38,518 nucleotides of DNA from Pseudomonadota bacterium (lineage in GTDB: Bacteria; Pseudomonadota; Gammaproteobacteria; Burkholderiales; Burkholderiaceae_C), in assembly GCA_021804595.1 (NCBI GenBank), contig JAJZHH010000012.1:1-38518 (forward strand), in the 5' to 3' direction. Of this stretch, positions 27,773 to 38,518 are shown one piece after another. Every line of letters begins with the position of its first letter. Position 1 is the first letter of the stretch. The position numbers and the translations under genes are program-made. The notes under the pieces were generated by a model. That model saw only the letters and a list, made by a program, of their open reading frames with translations, was not told the origin of the DNA and searched no databases.

Positions 27773-28441
27773 ATGCTGACACTCGCGCTGTCCAAGGGCC
27801 GCATTTTCGACGACACGCTGCCGCTGCTGGCGCGCGCCGGCATCAGCGTCACCGAGGACCCCGATTCCACCCGCCGGCTGATCCTGCCGACCAACCGCGA
27901 CGACCTGCGCGTCGTGCTGGTGCGCGCCAGCGACGTGCCGACCTATGTGCGCTACGGCGGCGCCGACTTCGGCGTCGCCGGGCTCGACGTGCTGCTCGAG
28001 GCCGACGCCACGCTCGGCGGCGACGGCCTGTACCGGCCGCTCGACCTGGGCATCGCGCGCTGCCGGCTGGCGGTGGCCACGCGCGGCGACTTCGATTACG
28101 CGCAGCGCGTGCGCCAGGGCGCGCGGCTGCGCGTGGCGACCAAATACGTGCACCTGGCGCGCGAGCACTTCGCCGCCAAGGGCGTGCACGTCGACCTGGT
28201 CAAGCTGTACGGCTCGATGGAGCTGGCGCCGCTGATCGGCATGGCCGACGCCATCGTCGACCTCGTCTCCAGCGGCGGCACGCTGAAGGCCAACGGACTG
28301 GTCGAAGTCGAGCGCATCATGGACATCTCGTCCAGGCTGATCGTCAACCAGGCCAGCTACAAGACGCGCGCCGCGCAACTGCGCCCGCTGGTCGACGCGC
28401 TGCGCGCCGCGGTCGCCGCGCAACCGGAGAACGCCCGATGA
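27773..28441 (+). CDS. hisG: ATP phosphoribosyltransferase (short form)
   Basis: [37 protein letters not shown]-like; [19 protein letters not shown]. Confidence 0.95.
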   Translation: MLTLALSKGRIFDDTLPLLARAGISVTEDPDSTRRLILPTNRDDLRVVLVRASDVPTYVRYGGADFGVAGLDVLLEADATLGGDGLYRPLDLGIARCRLAVATRGDFDYAQRVRQGARLRVATKYVHLAREHFAAKGVHVDLVKLYGSMELAPLIGMADAIVDLVSSGGTLKANGLVEVERIMDISSRLIVNQASYKTRAAQLRPLVDALRAAVAAQPENAR

Positions 28442-29757
28442 ACGCCCCCCTGCAGCTGCGCCGGCTCGACACCGCGGCGGCCGACTTCGACGCCGCGTTC
28501 GACGCGCTGTTCGCGCGCATGGCCGAGGAGAATGCCGAGATCGACACCCGCGCCGGCGCCATCGTCGACGACGTGCGCCGCCGCGGCGATGCCGCGGTGC
28601 TCGAGTACACCGCGCGCTTCGACCGCGTCGACGCCGCCGCCGTCGCCGCGCTGGAAATCGACCAGCCCTCGCTGCAGCGCGCGCTGCGCGAGATCCCGGC
28701 CGAGCAGCGCGACGCGCTGGTCGAGGCGGCGGCGCGCGTGCGCGACTACCACCAGCTGCAGATGGAGCAGGTCGGGCGCAGCTGGGAGTACCGCGACGCC
28801 GACGGCACGCTGCTCGGGCAGAAGGTCACCCCGCTGGACCGCGTCGGCATCTACGTTCCCGGCGGCAAGGCGGCGTACCCGTCGTCGGTGCTGATGAACG
28901 CGATTCCGGCGCACGTCGCCGGCGTGCCCGAAATCGTCATGGTCGTGCCCACGCCGGGCGGCGAGCGCAACCCGCTGGTGCTGGCCGCCGCGGCCGTGGC
29001 CGGCGTCAGCCGCGCCTTCGCCATCGGCGGCGCGCAGGCGGTCGGCGCGCTGGCCTGGGGCACCGCGACGGTGCCGCGCGTGGACAAGATCACCGGCCCC
29101 GGCAACGCCTACGTCGCCGCGGCCAAGCGCCGCGTGTTCGGCATCTGCGGCATCGACATGATCGCCGGCCCGTCGGAAATCCTGGTCATCGCCGACGGCA
29201 GCACGCCGCCGGACTGGGTGGCGATGGACCTGTTCAGCCAGGCCGAGCACGACGAACTGGCGCAAAGCATCCTGCTGTGCCCCGACGCGGCCTACCTCGA
29301 CGCGGTCGCGCAGGCCATCGCGCGGCTGCTGCCCGACATGGCGCGGCGCGACATCATCGAGGCCTCGCTGCGCGACCGCGGCGCGCTGATCCGCGTGCGC
29401 GACCTCGACGAGGCCTGCGCACTGGCCGACCGCATCGCCCCCGAGCACCTCGAGCTGGCCTGCGCACAGCCGCGTCCGCTGGCCGACCGGCTGCGCCACG
29501 CCGGCGCCATCTTCCTCGGCGCCTACACCTCGGAGTCGCTGGGCGACTACTGCGCCGGCCCCAACCACGTGCTGCCGACTTCGGGTACCGCGCGCTTCTC
29601 GTCGCCGCTGGGCGTGTACGACTTCATCAAGCGCAGCAGCCTGATCGAAGTCAGCGCCGCCGGCGCCGACCGGCTCGGCCGCATCGCGTCGGTGCTCGCG
29701 CACGGCGAGCGGCTGCAGGCGCACGCGCGCGCCGCCGAACTGAGGCTGGCGCGGTGA
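28438..29757 (+). CDS. hisD: Histidinol dehydrogenase
   Basis: [54 protein letters not shown]. Confidence 0.96.
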   Translation: MNAPLQLRRLDTAAADFDAAFDALFARMAEENAEIDTRAGAIVDDVRRRGDAAVLEYTARFDRVDAAAVAALEIDQPSLQRALREIPAEQRDALVEAAARVRDYHQLQMEQVGRSWEYRDADGTLLGQKVTPLDRVGIYVPGGKAAYPSSVLMNAIPAHVAGVPEIVMVVPTPGGERNPLVLAAAAVAGVSRAFAIGGAQAVGALAWGTATVPRVDKITGPGNAYVAAAKRRVFGICGIDMIAGPSEILVIADGSTPPDWVAMDLFSQAEHDELAQSILLCPDAAYLDAVAQAIARLLPDMARRDIIEASLRDRGALIRVRDLDEACALADRIAPEHLELACAQPRPLADRLRHAGAIFLGAYTSESLGDYCAGPNHVLPTSGTARFSSPLGVYDFIKRSSLIEVSAAGADRLGRIASVLAHGERLQAHARAAELRLAR

Positions 29758-30830
29758 GCCGCTTCTGGAGCGAAGTCGTGCACGGCCTGACGCCCTACGT
29801 GCCGGGCGAGCAGCCGAAGATCGACGGGCTGATCAAGCTCAACACCAACGAGTGCCCGTATCCGCCGAGCCGCGCGGTGCTCGACGCGATCGCCGCCGCC
29901 GGCGGCGACGCGCTGCGCCTGTACCCGGACCCGCAGGCGCTGGAGCTGCGCGCGGCGATCGCCGCGCACCACGGCGTCGACCTCGCCCAGGTGTTCGTCG
30001 GCAACGGCTCCGACGAAGTGCTGGCCCACGTCTTCATGGCGCTGCTGCGCCACGATGCGCCGCTGCTGCTGCCCGACATCAGCTACAGCTTCTACCCGGT
30101 GTATGCGAAGCTGTACGGCATCGACGCCGAGCCGGTCGCGCTCGACGAGGCCTTGCACATCCGCGTCGACGACTATCTGGCGCGGCCGCGCAACGGCGGC
30201 ATCGTGCTGGCCAACCCGAACGCGCCGACCGGCATCGCGCTGGAGCTGGCCGAGATCGAGCGGCTGCTGCGCGGCAACCGCGACAGCGTCGTCGTGGTCG
30301 ACGAGGCCTACGTCGACTTCGGCGCGCGCAGCGCGTTGGCGCTGCTTGACGGCCATCCGAACCTGCTGGTCGTGCGCACGCTGTCGAAGTCGCGCGCGCT
30401 GGCCGGGCTGCGCGTCGGCTACTGCGTCGGCGCGCCCGAGCTGATCGACGGGCTCACCCGGGTCAAGGACAGCTTCAACTCCTACCCGCTCGATCGCCTG
30501 GCGCTGGCCGGCGCGACCGCGGCGATGCGCGACGACGCCTGGTTCGCCGACACCTGCGCGCGCATCATCGCCAGCCGCGAGCAGCTGATCGCGGGCCTGG
30601 CCGAGCTGGGCTTCGACGTGCTGCCGTCGGCGGCCAACTTCGTGTTCGCGCGCCACCCGGCCGCCGACGCGGCGCGGCTGGCCGCCGAGCTGCGCGCGCG
30701 CCGCATCCTGGTGCGCCACTTCGCGCGGCCCGAGCGGATCGCCCAATTCCTGCGCATCAGCGTCGGCACCGACGCACAATGCGACGCTTTGCTGCAGGCT
30801 TTGCGTGAAATCTTGTCGCAAGCTCTGTAA
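29754..30830 (+). CDS. hisC: Histidinol-phosphate aminotransferase
   Basis: GTG start overlapping hisD stop (GTGA); [39 protein letters not shown] (PLP Lys). Confidence 0.95.
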   Translation: MSRFWSEVVHGLTPYVPGEQPKIDGLIKLNTNECPYPPSRAVLDAIAAAGGDALRLYPDPQALELRAAIAAHHGVDLAQVFVGNGSDEVLAHVFMALLRHDAPLLLPDISYSFYPVYAKLYGIDAEPVALDEALHIRVDDYLARPRNGGIVLANPNAPTGIALELAEIERLLRGNRDSVVVVDEAYVDFGARSALALLDGHPNLLVVRTLSKSRALAGLRVGYCVGAPELIDGLTRVKDSFNSYPLDRLALAGATAAMRDDAWFADTCARIIASREQLIAGLAELGFDVLPSAANFVFARHPAADAARLAAELRARRILVRHFARPERIAQFLRISVGTDAQCDALLQALREILSQAL

Positions 30831-30850
30831 GCTTGGTTAACATCCGAGCC

Positions 30851-31438
30851 ATGCGACGCGCCCAAGTCACCCGTGAAACCGCCGAGACGCGGATCGAAGT
30901 CGAGCTGAACCTCGACGGCAGCGGCCAGTCCAGGCTGGACACCGGAATCGGCTTCTTCGACCACATGCTCGACCAGATCGCCCGCCACGCGCTGGTCGAC
31001 CTCGTCGTCAGCGCTCGCGGCGACCTGCACATCGACGGCCACCACACGGTCGAGGACGTCGGCATCACGCTGGGCCAGGCGCTGGCCGCCGCGCTCGGCG
31101 ACAAGAAGGGCGTGCGCCGCTACGGCCACGCCTACGTGCCGCTGGACGAGGCGCTGTCGCGCGTCGTCGTCGACTTCTCCGGGCGCCCGGGGCTGGTCTG
31201 GAACGTGCCGTTCACGCGCGCGTCGATCGGCCAGTTCGACGTCGAGCTGGCGCACGAATTCTTCCAGGGTCTGGTCAACCACGCCCAGATCACGCTGCAC
31301 ATCGACAATCTGCGCGGCGAGAACTCGCACCACCAGTGCGAGACCGTGTTCAAGGCCTTCGCCCGCGCGCTGCGCGCGGCCGCCGAAATCGATCCGCGCG
31401 CCGCCGGCGCGATTCCGTCGACCAAGGGCTCCCTGTAA
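30851..31438 (+). CDS. hisB: Imidazoleglycerol-phosphate dehydratase (monofunctional)
   Basis: [74 protein letters not shown]. Confidence 0.96.
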   Translation: MRRAQVTRETAETRIEVELNLDGSGQSRLDTGIGFFDHMLDQIARHALVDLVVSARGDLHIDGHHTVEDVGITLGQALAAALGDKKGVRRYGHAYVPLDEALSRVVVDFSGRPGLVWNVPFTRASIGQFDVELAHEFFQGLVNHAQITLHIDNLRGENSHHQCETVFKAFARALRAAAEIDPRAAGAIPSTKGSL

Positions 31439-31445
31439 CGCCAGC

Positions 31446-31464
31446 GGCCGCGCCGCGCGCGGCC
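31446..31464. repeat. Intra-operonic hairpin in the hisB-hisH gap
   Basis: GGCCGCGC-CGC-GCGCGGCC, perfect 8-bp stem with 3-nt loop. Confidence 0.6.
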
Positions 31465-31503
31465 ACGCTTTCCCTCAACAGCCGAAACCCTTCCCCAGAG
31501 CGG

Positions 31504-32163
31504 ATGAAAACCGTCGTCATCGTCGATTACGGCATGGGCAACCTGCGCTCGGTGTCGCAGGCCGTGCTGCACGTCGCCCGCGGCCTGCCGTGGCGCGTCG
31601 TCGTCAGCGCCGACGCGGCGCAAGTGCGCGCGGCCGATCGCATCGTGCTGCCCGGCCAGGGCGCGATGCCCGACTGCATGCGCGAGCTGCACGACTGCGG
31701 GCTGCAGCGCGCGGTGCTCGACGCGGTGGCCGGCGGACGGCCGCTGTTCGGCGTCTGCGTCGGCATGCAGATGCTGCTCGAGCGCAGCGAGGAAGGCCCC
31801 ACCGACGGCCTCGGCCTGATCGGCGGCGACGTGCGCCGTTTTCGCCTCGACGGCCTGCTGCAGCCCGACGGCAGCCGCTACAAGGTGCCGCACATGGGCT
31901 GGAACGCGGTGCACCAGTGCGCGCCCGACGGCGTCGTCCACCCGCTGTGGGCGGGGGTGGCGCAGGAGGCGGCGTTCTATTTCGTTCACAGTTTCTACGC
32001 GAATCCGTCCCTTCAGGCTGACGTGGCCGGCACGACCGATTACGGTGTGACTTTTGCCAGTGCGGTCGCCAGGGATAACATTTTCGCGACCCAGTTCCAC
32101 CCCGAGAAGAGCGCCGCGGCCGGGCTTGCGCTGTACCGCAACTTCCTCGACTGGAACCCTTGA
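31504..32163 (+). CDS. hisH: Imidazole glycerol phosphate synthase, glutaminase subunit
   Basis: [49 protein letters not shown]. Confidence 0.96.
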   Translation: MKTVVIVDYGMGNLRSVSQAVLHVARGLPWRVVVSADAAQVRAADRIVLPGQGAMPDCMRELHDCGLQRAVLDAVAGGRPLFGVCVGMQMLLERSEEGPTDGLGLIGGDVRRFRLDGLLQPDGSRYKVPHMGWNAVHQCAPDGVVHPLWAGVAQEAAFYFVHSFYANPSLQADVAGTTDYGVTFASAVARDNIFATQFHPEKSAAAGLALYRNFLDWNP

Positions 32164-32239
32164 GCGGTTCCGTGGTCTACCACCATCATTGCCTGTATCG
32201 CCAACCCATCCTGTCAACGCTGTCCCGAACCGTGCTGCC

Positions 32240-32985
32240 ATGTTGCTGATCCCCGCGATCGATCTGAAGAACGGCGAATGCGTGCGCCTCGAGCAAGGCG
32301 AAATGCAAGCCGCCACCGTGTTTTCCCGTGACCCGGCCGCGATGGCGCGGCACTGGGTCGAGCAGGGCGCGCAGCGCCTGCACCTGGTCGACCTCAACGG
32401 CGCCTTCGCCGGGCGCCCGGAAAACGAGCCGGCGATCCGCGCCATCCTGCGCGAAGTCGGCGCCGACATCCCGGTGCAGCTCGGCGGCGGCATCCGCGAC
32501 CTCGAAACCATCGAGCGCTACCTCGACGACGGCCTGGGCTACGTGATCATCGGCACCGCCGCGGTGAAGAACCCCGGCTTCCTGAAAGAGGCGTGCAGCG
32601 CTTTCGGCGGCCACATCATCGTCGGCCTCGACGCGCGCGACGGCAAGGTCGCCACCGACGGCTGGAGCAAGCTGACCGGCCACGAAGTCGTCGACCTGGC
32701 GCGCAAGTTCGAGGAATACGGCGTCGAGGCGGTGATCTACACCGACATCGGCCGCGACGGAATGCTCACCGGCATCAACATCGACGCCACCGTCAGGCTG
32801 GCCGAGGCGCTGACCATTCCGGTCATCGCCAGCGGTGGCCTGGCCGGCATGGCCGACGTCGAGCGCCTGCTCGAAGTCGAGCCCAGCGGCGTCGAAGGCG
32901 TGATCTGCGGCCGCGCGATCTACACCGGCGCGCTCGACTTCAAGGCCGCGCAGCAGCGCGTGGCCGCCGCGGCCGAGGAGGCCTG

Positions 32986-32986
<1 letters not shown>
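32240..32986 (+). CDS. hisA: Phosphoribosylformimino-AICAR phosphate isomerase
   Basis: [56 protein letters not shown]. Confidence 0.96.
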
Positions 32987-33747
<761 letters not shown>

Positions 33748-33769
33748 CGCGCCGCACTACACTTCGCGC

Positions 33770-34159
33770 ATGGACTGGATCGACGACATTCGCTGGGACG
33801 AAGCCGGCCTTGTGCCCGCGATCGCGCAGGAAGCCGACAGCGGCGACGTGCTGATGATGGCGTGGATGAACCGCGACGCGCTGCAGCGCACCGTCGAACT
33901 CGGCGAGGCCGTCTACTGGTCGCGCTCGCGCGGCCGGCTGTGGCACAAGGGCGAGGCATCGGGCCATGTGCAGAAAGTCGAATCGATCCGCCTGGACTGC
34001 GACGGCGACGTGCTGCTGCTGCGCGTGCGCCAGCTCGGCCACGAGCCCGGCATCGCCTGCCACACCGGGCGCCACTCGTGCTTCTACCGCGAACTGCAGG
34101 ACCAGCGCTGGGCCAGCGTCGAGCCGGTGCTGAAGGACCCCGAAAGCATCTACCGATGA
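33770..34159 (+). CDS. hisI: Phosphoribosyl-AMP cyclohydrolase
   Basis: 129 aa; [42 protein letters not shown]. Confidence 0.96.
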   Translation: MDWIDDIRWDEAGLVPAIAQEADSGDVLMMAWMNRDALQRTVELGEAVYWSRSRGRLWHKGEASGHVQKVESIRLDCDGDVLLLRVRQLGHEPGIACHTGRHSCFYRELQDQRWASVEPVLKDPESIYR

Positions 34160-34494
34160 GCCAAGCCCCTGTCCACGACGTGCTCGAACGCCTCGCCGAG
34201 GTCATCGAAGGCCGCAAGACGGCCGATCCGGCGACGTCCTACGTCGCGCGCCTGTTCGCCAAGGGCGACGACGCGGTGCTGAAGAAGGTCGGCGAGGAGG
34301 CCACCGAGTTCGTGCTCGCGGCCAAGGGCGGCGACCGTGCACAGCTCGTCTACGAAGCCGCCGACCTGTGGTTCCACTGCCTGGTGGCGCTGGCCGCGCA
34401 CGACGTGAAGCCGGCTGAAGTGCTGCGCGAACTTGCGCGACGTGAAGGTTTGTCGGGGCTCGACGAGTTCGCCGCGCGTACCCAGGTAAAATAA
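34156..34494 (+). CDS. hisE: Phosphoribosyl-ATP pyrophosphatase
   Basis: [57 protein letters not shown] overlap with hisI. Confidence 0.95.
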   Translation: MSQAPVHDVLERLAEVIEGRKTADPATSYVARLFAKGDDAVLKKVGEEATEFVLAAKGGDRAQLVYEAADLWFHCLVALAAHDVKPAEVLRELARREGLSGLDEFAARTQVK

Positions 34495-34549
34495 CGCGGA
34501 TTGCACCGCACTTGGCGGTGCCGCCGCAGCTTTGCGTGGAGGTGGAGAA

Positions 34550-34789
34550 ATGGGCGGTTTGAGCATTTGGCACTGGCTGATCGTTCTCGTCATCGTGATG
34601 ATGGTGTTCGGCACCAAGAAGCTGAAGAACATCGGCACCGACCTCGGCGCCGCGGTCAAGGGCTTCAAGGAAGGCATGCGTGACGGCGAAGGCGAAAGCG
34701 CTGCAGCCGACAACAAGCAGGCCATCGCGCAGCAAGGCGCGGTGAAGAAGGACACCATCGACGTCGAGGCGAAGGAAAAGTCATCCTGA
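34550..34789 (+). CDS. tatA: Sec-independent translocase subunit TatA
   Basis: [56 protein letters not shown]. Confidence 0.95.
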   Translation: MGGLSIWHWLIVLVIVMMVFGTKKLKNIGTDLGAAVKGFKEGMRDGEGESAAADNKQAIAQQGAVKKDTIDVEAKEKSS

Positions 34790-34809
34790 ACCGTTAGCGC
34801 CACGGCGCC

Positions 34810-34834
34810 GGCCGGCGATCGCGCCGGCCTTTTT
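34810..34834 (+). terminator. Intrinsic terminator between tatA and tatB
   Basis: GGCCGGCG-ATCG-CGCCGGCC perfect 8-bp stem followed by TTTTT (34830-34834). Confidence 0.85.
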
Positions 34835-34854
34835 GTTCGCCAGCGCAATCCAGC

Positions 34855-35343
34855 ATGTTCGACATCGGCGTTTCGGAACTTGGCGTGATCGGCGTGGTCG
34901 CGCTGGTCGTGCTCGGCCCCGAGCGGCTGCCCCGCGTCGCGCGCACCGTCGGCAACCTGATCGGCCGCGCGCAGCGCTACATGGCCGACGTCAAGTCCGA
35001 GGTCAACCGGCAGATGGATCTCGAGGAGCTGCGCTCGATGAAAGCCAGCGTCGAGGAGTCGGTGCGCCAGATCCAGACTTCGGTGGCCGACAACGTCGGC
35101 CAGATCCACGACGAATTCGACGCCGCGTGGCGCGAAGCCACCTCGGGCCTGCACGGCGACGCCGACACGTCCGCCGATGCGCTGCCCGCCGGCCCGCAGC
35201 CCTACCTGGGCGACGCGCCGAGCGCCCGGCGCACGCGGCGCCAGCCGCCGGCGGTGCCGGTCTGGTACCGGCGGCAGTCGCGCGTGCGTCGCCATGCGCT
35301 GTCGGCCGCCGCGCGTGCCGCGCGCCAGACGCGGCGCGGCTGA
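34855..35343 (+). CDS. tatB: Sec-independent translocase subunit TatB
   Basis: MFDIGVSELGVIGVVALVVLGPERLPRVARTVGNLIGRAQRYMADVKSEVNR. Confidence 0.94.
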   Translation: MFDIGVSELGVIGVVALVVLGPERLPRVARTVGNLIGRAQRYMADVKSEVNRQMDLEELRSMKASVEESVRQIQTSVADNVGQIHDEFDAAWREATSGLHGDADTSADALPAGPQPYLGDAPSARRTRRQPPAVPVWYRRQSRVRRHALSAAARAARQTRRG

Positions 35344-35376
35344 AAGCCTCAGCGTCCACCCCGAACCCAGCATCCC

Positions 35377-36192
35377 GTGAGCGACACCCAGCCGAGCGAA
35401 GCCGACGCCGAACAGCCGTTCATCACCCATTTGATCGAACTGCGCGACCGCCTGATCCGCGCGATCATTTCGATCGCCGTCGTGTTCGCCGCGCTGATGC
35501 TCTACCCGGGCCCGTCGGGGCTGTTCGACCTGTTCGCGCGGCCGCTGATCAGCCACCTGCCGCACGGCTCGACGATGATCGCCATCGGCGTCATCACGCC
35601 GTTCCTGGTGCCGCTCAAGCTCACGCTGCTGGCGTCGCTGATGGTCGCGCTGCCGGCGGTGCTGTACCAGCTGTGGGCCTTCGTCGCACCGGGGCTGTAC
35701 GCGCACGAGAAGCGCCTCGTCGTTCCGCTGATCTTCATCAGCACGGTGCTGTTCTACCTCGGCGTCGCGTTCGCCTATTTCATCGTCCTCGGCCGCCTGT
35801 TCACCTTCATCCAGGACGTCGCGCCGAAAGTCATCACCGCGGCGCCGGACATCGAGTCCTACCTCGGCTTCGTGATGACGCTGTTCCTCGCCTTCGGCGC
35901 CGCGTTCGAAGTGCCGGTGGTGCTGATGCTGCTGGTGCGTTTCGGCGTGCTGACGATCGCGCAGCTGAAGCAATGGCGCTCGTACTTCATCGTCGTCGCC
36001 TTCATCATCGCCGCGGTGATCACGCCGCCTGACGTGTTCTCGCAGACGTCGCTGGCCGTGTCGATGATCCTGCTCTACGAAGTCGGCATCGTCGGCGCGC
36101 GCCTGCTCGGCCGCTACGCCGCGCCGCCTGACGACGACGCCAGGCCCGAGCCGGGCGGCGCAGCCGACAAGGCGGACGACAAGACGCCCTGA
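35377..36192 (+). CDS. tatC: Sec-independent translocase subunit TatC
   Basis: GTG start; QPFITHLIELRDRLIRAI; FVAPGLYAHEKR; FLAFGAAFEVPVVL. Confidence 0.95.
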   Translation: MSDTQPSEADAEQPFITHLIELRDRLIRAIISIAVVFAALMLYPGPSGLFDLFARPLISHLPHGSTMIAIGVITPFLVPLKLTLLASLMVALPAVLYQLWAFVAPGLYAHEKRLVVPLIFISTVLFYLGVAFAYFIVLGRLFTFIQDVAPKVITAAPDIESYLGFVMTLFLAFGAAFEVPVVLMLLVRFGVLTIAQLKQWRSYFIVVAFIIAAVITPPDVFSQTSLAVSMILLYEVGIVGARLLGRYAAPPDDDARPEPGGAADKADDKTP

Positions 36193-36202
36193 GCGCGCTG
36201 CG

Positions 36203-36311
36203 GAGGGTCGGCCCGCACGCGCTGCGCGGCTTCGGAGCGGCCGTGCGCCGCGCGCAGGATTTGCCGCCAACGCGCTGCGCGCTCCCACCTCGCCGCCTGC
36301 AGGCGGCGAGG
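36203..36311. repeat. REP-like palindromic cluster in convergent intergenic region
   Basis: 24-bp perfect palindrome CCTCGCCGCCTGCAGGCGGCGAGG at 36288-36311; GGAGCG (36234) / CGCTCC (36280) opposed arms; repeated ACGCGCTGCGCG units. Confidence 0.5.
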
Positions 36312-36327
36312 GCTTCGTAGGGCGCGC

Positions 36328-37464
36328 TCAGGAATGCCCGCCCGGCCCGCCGCGGTCGCGGTCGGCGCTGGCCGGGCGCAGTCCCACGGTCAGTTGCAGC
36401 TCACGCGTGCTGCCGTCGCGCAGCACGCGCAGCGTGGCCTGCGCGTGCGGGCGCAGCGCGGCCACCGCGTTGAGCAGATCGCCGGTGTCGCGCACGCGGC
36501 GGCCGTCGATCGCCAGCACGACGTCGCCGGCGTGCAGCCCGGCGCGCGCGGCGGGGCCACCGCGCAGCACCGCGTTGATGCGCACGCCTTCGTCGAGGTG
36601 CAGCGCGGTGGCCTCGCGGCTGCTGAGGTCGCGCGGGGCGACGCCGATCCAGCCGCGCAGCACGTGGCCGGTGGCGATCAGCTGCTGCATCACGTTGCGC
36701 GCGGTCGACGCCGGGATCGCGAAGCCTATGCCCAGCGACCCTCCCGAGCGCGAGAAGATCGCGGTGTTGATGCCCAGCAGCTGCCCGCGCATGTCGACCA
36801 GCGCGCCGCCCGAGTTGCCGGGGTTGATCGCCGCGTCGGTCTGGATGAAGTTCTCGTAGGTGTTGATGCCCAGCTCGTTGCGCCCGAGCGCGCTGACGAT
36901 GCCCTGGGTGACGGTCTGGCCGACGCCGAACGGGTAGCCGATCGCCAGCACGACGTCGCCGACGCGCGCGTGGCCGTCGTCGGCGAAGGCCAGCGTCGGC
37001 AGGTGATCGAGGTCGATGTGCAGCACCGCCAGGTCGGTGTCGGGGTCGAGCCCGACGATGCGCGCGCGCGCTTCGCGGTGGTCGGCGAGCTTGACGACGA
37101 TGCGCGACGCGCCGTCGACCACGTGGTCGTTGGTGAGCACGTAGCCGTCGGCGCTGACGATCACCCCCGAGCCCAGCCCGACGGTGGGCACCGTGTCGCC
37201 GAACAGCCGGCGCTGGCGCGCGGTCGGCGGCCGCGTCGACGTCACCGCGACCACCGCCGGCATCGCGCGCTGCGCGGCGGCGGCGAACGATACCGCGGCC
37301 GCCGGCGCCGCGACCCAAGGCGCCGCGGCGTGCAGTGGCGCCGCCGTTTCGCGCACCACGGTCACCCGCGGCGCCAGCCACGACGGCGCCACCGCGCGCA
37401 GCACGAACAGCCCGGCGACGATGACCGTGACCGCTTGAGCGAAAATCAACCAAAGCTTGCGCAT
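36328..37464 (-). CDS. Trypsin-like serine protease with PDZ domain, membrane-anchored (DegS/HtrA-like)
   Basis: Start MRKLWLIFAQAVTVIVAGLFVLRAVAPSWL at 37464; catalytic NPGNSGGALVDMRGQLLGINTA; single PDZ RGWIGVAPRDLSS...GGPAARAGLHAGDVVLAIDG. Confidence 0.93.
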   Translation of the reverse strand: MRKLWLIFAQAVTVIVAGLFVLRAVAPSWLAPRVTVVRETAAPLHAAAPWVAAPAAAVSFAAAAQRAMPAVVAVTSTRPPTARQRRLFGDTVPTVGLGSGVIVSADGYVLTNDHVVDGASRIVVKLADHREARARIVGLDPDTDLAVLHIDLDHLPTLAFADDGHARVGDVVLAIGYPFGVGQTVTQGIVSALGRNELGINTYENFIQTDAAINPGNSGGALVDMRGQLLGINTAIFSRSGGSLGIGFAIPASTARNVMQQLIATGHVLRGWIGVAPRDLSSREATALHLDEGVRINAVLRGGPAARAGLHAGDVVLAIDGRRVRDTGDLLNAVAALRPHAQATLRVLRDGSTRELQLTVGLRPASADRDRGGPGGHS

Positions 37465-37479
37465 CAACTCGAGAACCCC

Positions 37480-38229
37480 ATGATCGAACGCGAACGCCTG
37501 ACCGCCCATCTGAACGATCTCCTGCGTGTCGACGCCTTCGACGATTATGGCCCAAACGGGCTGCAGGTCGAGGGGCGTGCGCGCATCGAGCGCATCGTCA
37601 GCGGCGTCACCGCCAGCCTGGCGCTGGTCGAGCGCGCCGTCGCCTTGCGCGCCGACGCGCTGCTCGTGCACCACGGCTGGTTCTGGCGCGGCGAGGATGC
37701 GCGCGTGCTCGGCCCGAAGCGCCGGCGCCTGGCCGCGCTGCTCGGTGCCGACATCAACCTCTACGCCTACCACCTGCCGCTGGACGCCCACGCCGAGCTC
37801 GGCAACAACGCGCAGCTGGCCGCGCGGCTGGGCTGGCAGGTCGACGCGCGCTTCGGTCGCGATGCGCTGGGCATGCTCGGCCGCGCGCCGCGCTGCGCGA
37901 CGCTGGCCGAGCTGGCCGCCTCGGTCGAGCGCGCGCTGGGCCGCGCGCCGCTGCTGGTCGGCGACCCGGCGCGCGCGGTCGGCCGGCTGGCCTGGTGCAC
38001 CGGCGCCGCGCAGGGCTGGATCGAGCAGGCCGCGGCCGCCGGCGCCGACACCTACCTCAGCGGCGAAATCTCCGAGCCGACCGTGCACAGCGCGCGCGAG
38101 ACCGGAGTCGCCTATCTGGCCTGCGGCCACCACGCCACCGAGCGCTACGGCGTGCAGGCGCTGGGAGCGCAGCTGGCCGCGCAATTCGACCTCGAGCACT
38201 TCCATGTCGACATCGACAACCCCGCCTGA
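37480..38229 (+). CDS. NIF3 / YbgI family (GTP cyclohydrolase 1 type 2-like) protein
   Basis: MIERERLTAHLNDLLRVDAFDDYGPNGLQVEGRARIERIVSGVTAS; LLVHHGWFWRGED; LSGEISEPTVHSARETGVAYLACGHHATERYG. Confidence 0.93.
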   Translation: MIERERLTAHLNDLLRVDAFDDYGPNGLQVEGRARIERIVSGVTASLALVERAVALRADALLVHHGWFWRGEDARVLGPKRRRLAALLGADINLYAYHLPLDAHAELGNNAQLAARLGWQVDARFGRDALGMLGRAPRCATLAELAASVERALGRAPLLVGDPARAVGRLAWCTGAAQGWIEQAAAAGADTYLSGEISEPTVHSARETGVAYLACGHHATERYGVQALGAQLAAQFDLEHFHVDIDNPA

Positions 38230-38518
38230 CATCCCGCTGGCGATCACCATGGGCGATGCCTGCGGCATCGGCCCGGAAATCATCGTCAAGGCCTTTGCCG
38301 CCGGCGCCGCCGCCGACGCCGTCGTCTACGGCGACGCCGAAGTGCTGGCGATGGCCGCCGCGCAGCTGCCCGGCGCGCGCCCGGTGGTCGCGCGCATCGA
38401 CACGCTGGCGCAGCGCGCCGCGCTGCCCCGCGGCGTGCTGCCGGTGCTGCAGGTGCCGGGCATCGTGCCCGGCTCGCTGCGCGAACTCGGCGTCGGCCGC
38501 ATCGACGCGCGCGCCGGC
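38204..38518 (+). CDS. pdxA: PdxA-family 4-hydroxythreonine-4-phosphate dehydrogenase, N-terminal part (cut by window edge)
   Basis: Manual translation MSTSTTPPDIPLAITMGDACGIGPEIIVKAFAAGAAADAVVYGDAEVL open to window end; MGDxxGIGPEI motif. Confidence 0.85.
   Translation, partial: MSTSTTPPDIPLAITMGDACGIGPEIIVKAFAAGAAADAVVYGDAEVLAMAAAQLPGARPVVARIDTLAQRAALPRGVLPVLQVPGIVPGSLRELGVGRIDARAG

Overview
High-GC proteobacterial chromosome segment; gene content and order (mlaFED-mlaA-mlaC-mlaB, ibaG, murA, hisGDCBHAFIE, tatABC; EIIA-Man/HPr/EI PTS) suggest a betaproteobacterium (inference). About 46 genes can be read with good confidence. Left to right: a partial PglL/Wzy-type O-antigen ligase, M48 protease, PTS EI, a Cpx-like two-component system with a Spy/CpxP-like protein, HPr and an EIIA-Man-type PTS protein, all on the minus strand. 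Then come a lipoprotein, a CPYC thioredoxin-fold protein, a TolC/HlyD/RND efflux operon ending in a DUF2892 membrane protein, and a CsoR/FrmR-family repressor. These are followed by mnmA-nudix (minus), pntAA-pntAB-pntB, an H-NS-like gene, the Mla operon, a YadGH-like ABC exporter, ibaG, murA, the complete his operon and tatABC. The window ends with a DegS-like protease (minus), a NIF3 family protein and a partial pdxA-like gene. Most of this is ordinary core genome. The best candidate for something under-described is the 8.4-15.6 kb module. There, an 18-bp near-perfect palindrome with TACT-N6-AGTA geometry overlaps a possible -10 upstream of an RND operon. The downstream CsoR-like regulator has a non-canonical cysteine pair (Cys +0/+24, Tyr at the usual His position). 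Other points of interest are a TCS cassette between ptsH and ptsI, interleaved (pseudoknot-order) inverted repeats upstream of pntAA, an intrinsic terminator between tatA and tatB, and a REP-like palindromic cluster between tatC and the protease gene. No CRISPR, rRNA, tRNA or transposase genes were recognised.
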